This document shows positions 7,134-7,387 of a stretch of 7,387 nucleotides of DNA, piece after piece. Origin of the DNA: Clostridiales bacterium (lineage in GTDB: Bacteria; Bacillota; Clostridia; Oscillospirales; JAAYOS01); the NCBI GenBank assembly GCA_012521525.1, contig JAAYMG010000019.1:1-7387 (forward strand), read 5' to 3'. The notes beneath the pieces are model-generated. The model was not told the DNA's origin. It worked only from the letters and a program-made list of their open reading frames with translations, and searched no databases. The translations under genes and the position numbers were made by a program. Numbering within the stretch: position 1 is the first letter of the stretch; each line of letters opens with the position of its first letter.

Positions 7134-7150
7134 GTCAATCGCTTACGTTG
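7134..7150 (-). promoter_or_regulatory. Candidate LacI/GalR-family operator, site 3
   Basis: On the minus strand this reads CAACGTAAGCGATTGAC, sharing AAYGNAAGCGATTG with sites 1 and 2 and followed by ACA as in site 2. No -10 box follows at the right distance on the minus strand. It lies 271 bases from site 2 and about 190 bases before the plus-strand promoter at the right edge. It may therefore be an auxiliary site for looping to site 2 or part of the control of the next gene. A second ATCGCTT (plus strand) lies 15 bases to the left, at 7123-7129. Confidence 0.5.
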
Positions 7151-7250
7151 ATAATGCGGTTTATTTTGATCGAACGCAAATCAATAATCTTGTGAATTTT
7201 CTTTCATCTTATCTTCTCTTAAATTAAATTACGCCTTATTATTTATACTT

Positions 7251-7270
7251 TTTGCACATATATGTGCAAA
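7251..7270. promoter_or_regulatory. Perfect 20-base palindrome, possible operator
   Basis: TTTGCACATA is followed directly by its exact reverse complement. A further half-site-like copy, TATGTGTGAA (7271-7280), follows the right arm TATGTGCAAA with a 10-base period. The palindrome sits about 55 bases before the extended -10 box of the next gene, so it suits a dimeric regulator of that gene. No T-run follows, which argues against a terminator. Confidence 0.55.
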
Positions 7271-7322
7271 TATGTGTGAACTTAATGTTCGATCCCTGAT
7301 TTATATTTACGCAACTTGTCGG

Positions 7323-7331
7323 TGTTATACT
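7323..7331 (+). promoter_or_regulatory. Extended -10 promoter of the gene beyond the right edge
   Basis: TGTTATACT is an extended -10 (TG, one base, TATACT at 7326-7331). No good -35 box is found at 16-18 bases, which is common for extended -10 promoters and for promoters that need an activator. Transcription would begin near 7338. Confidence 0.5.
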
Positions 7332-7376
7332 TGATTCACAAATATGGAGCACAATAATCTTCCATAAATCAAAAAA

Positions 7377-7382
7377 AGGAGG
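7377..7382 (+). promoter_or_regulatory. Ribosome binding site of a gene that begins outside the window
   Basis: AGGAGG, after a run of seven A, is a full Shine-Dalgarno sequence. Only five bases remain before the edge, so the start codon should lie within a few bases of it. None of the coding sequence is visible. Confidence 0.75.
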
Positions 7383-7387
7383 CCCAA

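Larger units (their letters stand above)
6881..7387. other. Divergent regulatory region; no gene seen
   Basis: About 500 bases lie between the phosphorylase promoter region and the right edge. The stretch is A+T-rich and I see no supported reading frame. It holds a hairpin-forming repeat (6944-6961), operator site 3 (7134-7150), a 20-base palindrome (7251-7270), and the promoter and ribosome binding site of a plus-strand gene that starts beyond the edge. Confidence 0.6.

Noticed and set aside
1..7387. CRISPR array, insertion sequence, tRNA or rRNA
   Set aside because: No regularly spaced repeats, transposase frame, terminal inverted repeats, cloverleaf or rRNA-like sequence was seen.

Overview
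The window looks like chromosomal DNA of a Gram-positive bacterium of the Bacillota, probably a clostridial or Paenibacillus-like carbohydrate degrader. The evidence is an S-layer-homology (SLH) surface protein with a Gram-positive style signal peptide, AGGAGG/GAGG-type ribosome binding sites before each start, sigma-A type promoters, a sucrose-phosphorylase relative close to the Leuconostoc type, and A+T-rich intergenic DNA around coding DNA of moderate G+C. No genus can be named from the sequence alone.

Layout. Positions 1-2846 (minus strand) hold the first 948 codons of a large secreted protein. In order it has a signal peptide, a phosphodiester glycosidase (NAGPA/PF09992-type) domain, two Ig-like segments, a jelly-roll/carbohydrate-binding-like segment, another beta-sandwich segment and two SLH repeats. 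The gene runs off the left edge. Positions 2847-3540 are intergenic, with no gene that I can see. Positions 3604-5139 (plus strand) encode a cytoplasmic type-B carboxylesterase with a complete Ser-Glu-His triad and its own extended -10 promoter; a strong intrinsic terminator follows at 5181-5224. Positions 5305-6765 (minus strand) encode a GH13 subfamily 18 sucrose-phosphorylase-type enzyme that converges on the esterase and has a strong promoter. Positions 6766-7387 are regulatory DNA between this gene and a plus-strand gene that starts just outside the right edge; its extended -10 promoter and AGGAGG site are visible but none of its coding sequence is.

How the parts may work together. The strongest non-coding signal is a shared site, AAYGNAAGCGATTG on the minus strand, found three times and only in intergenic DNA: upstream of the surface glycosidase gene, over the -35 box of the phosphorylase gene, and in the divergent region before the next gene. 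It resembles a LacI/GalR-family operator (one copy matches TGNAANCGNTNNCA fully). This suggests a small sugar-responsive regulon linking a cell-surface enzyme to an intracellular phosphorolytic enzyme. The phosphorylase has a run of four basic residues (338-341) where characterised sucrose phosphorylases have Asn-Leu-Asp-Ile, so its natural substrate may carry a negative charge, for example sucrose 6'-phosphate or glucosylglycerate, rather than plain sucrose. The regulon and the substrate are inferences. The domain and motif assignments rest on the translations.
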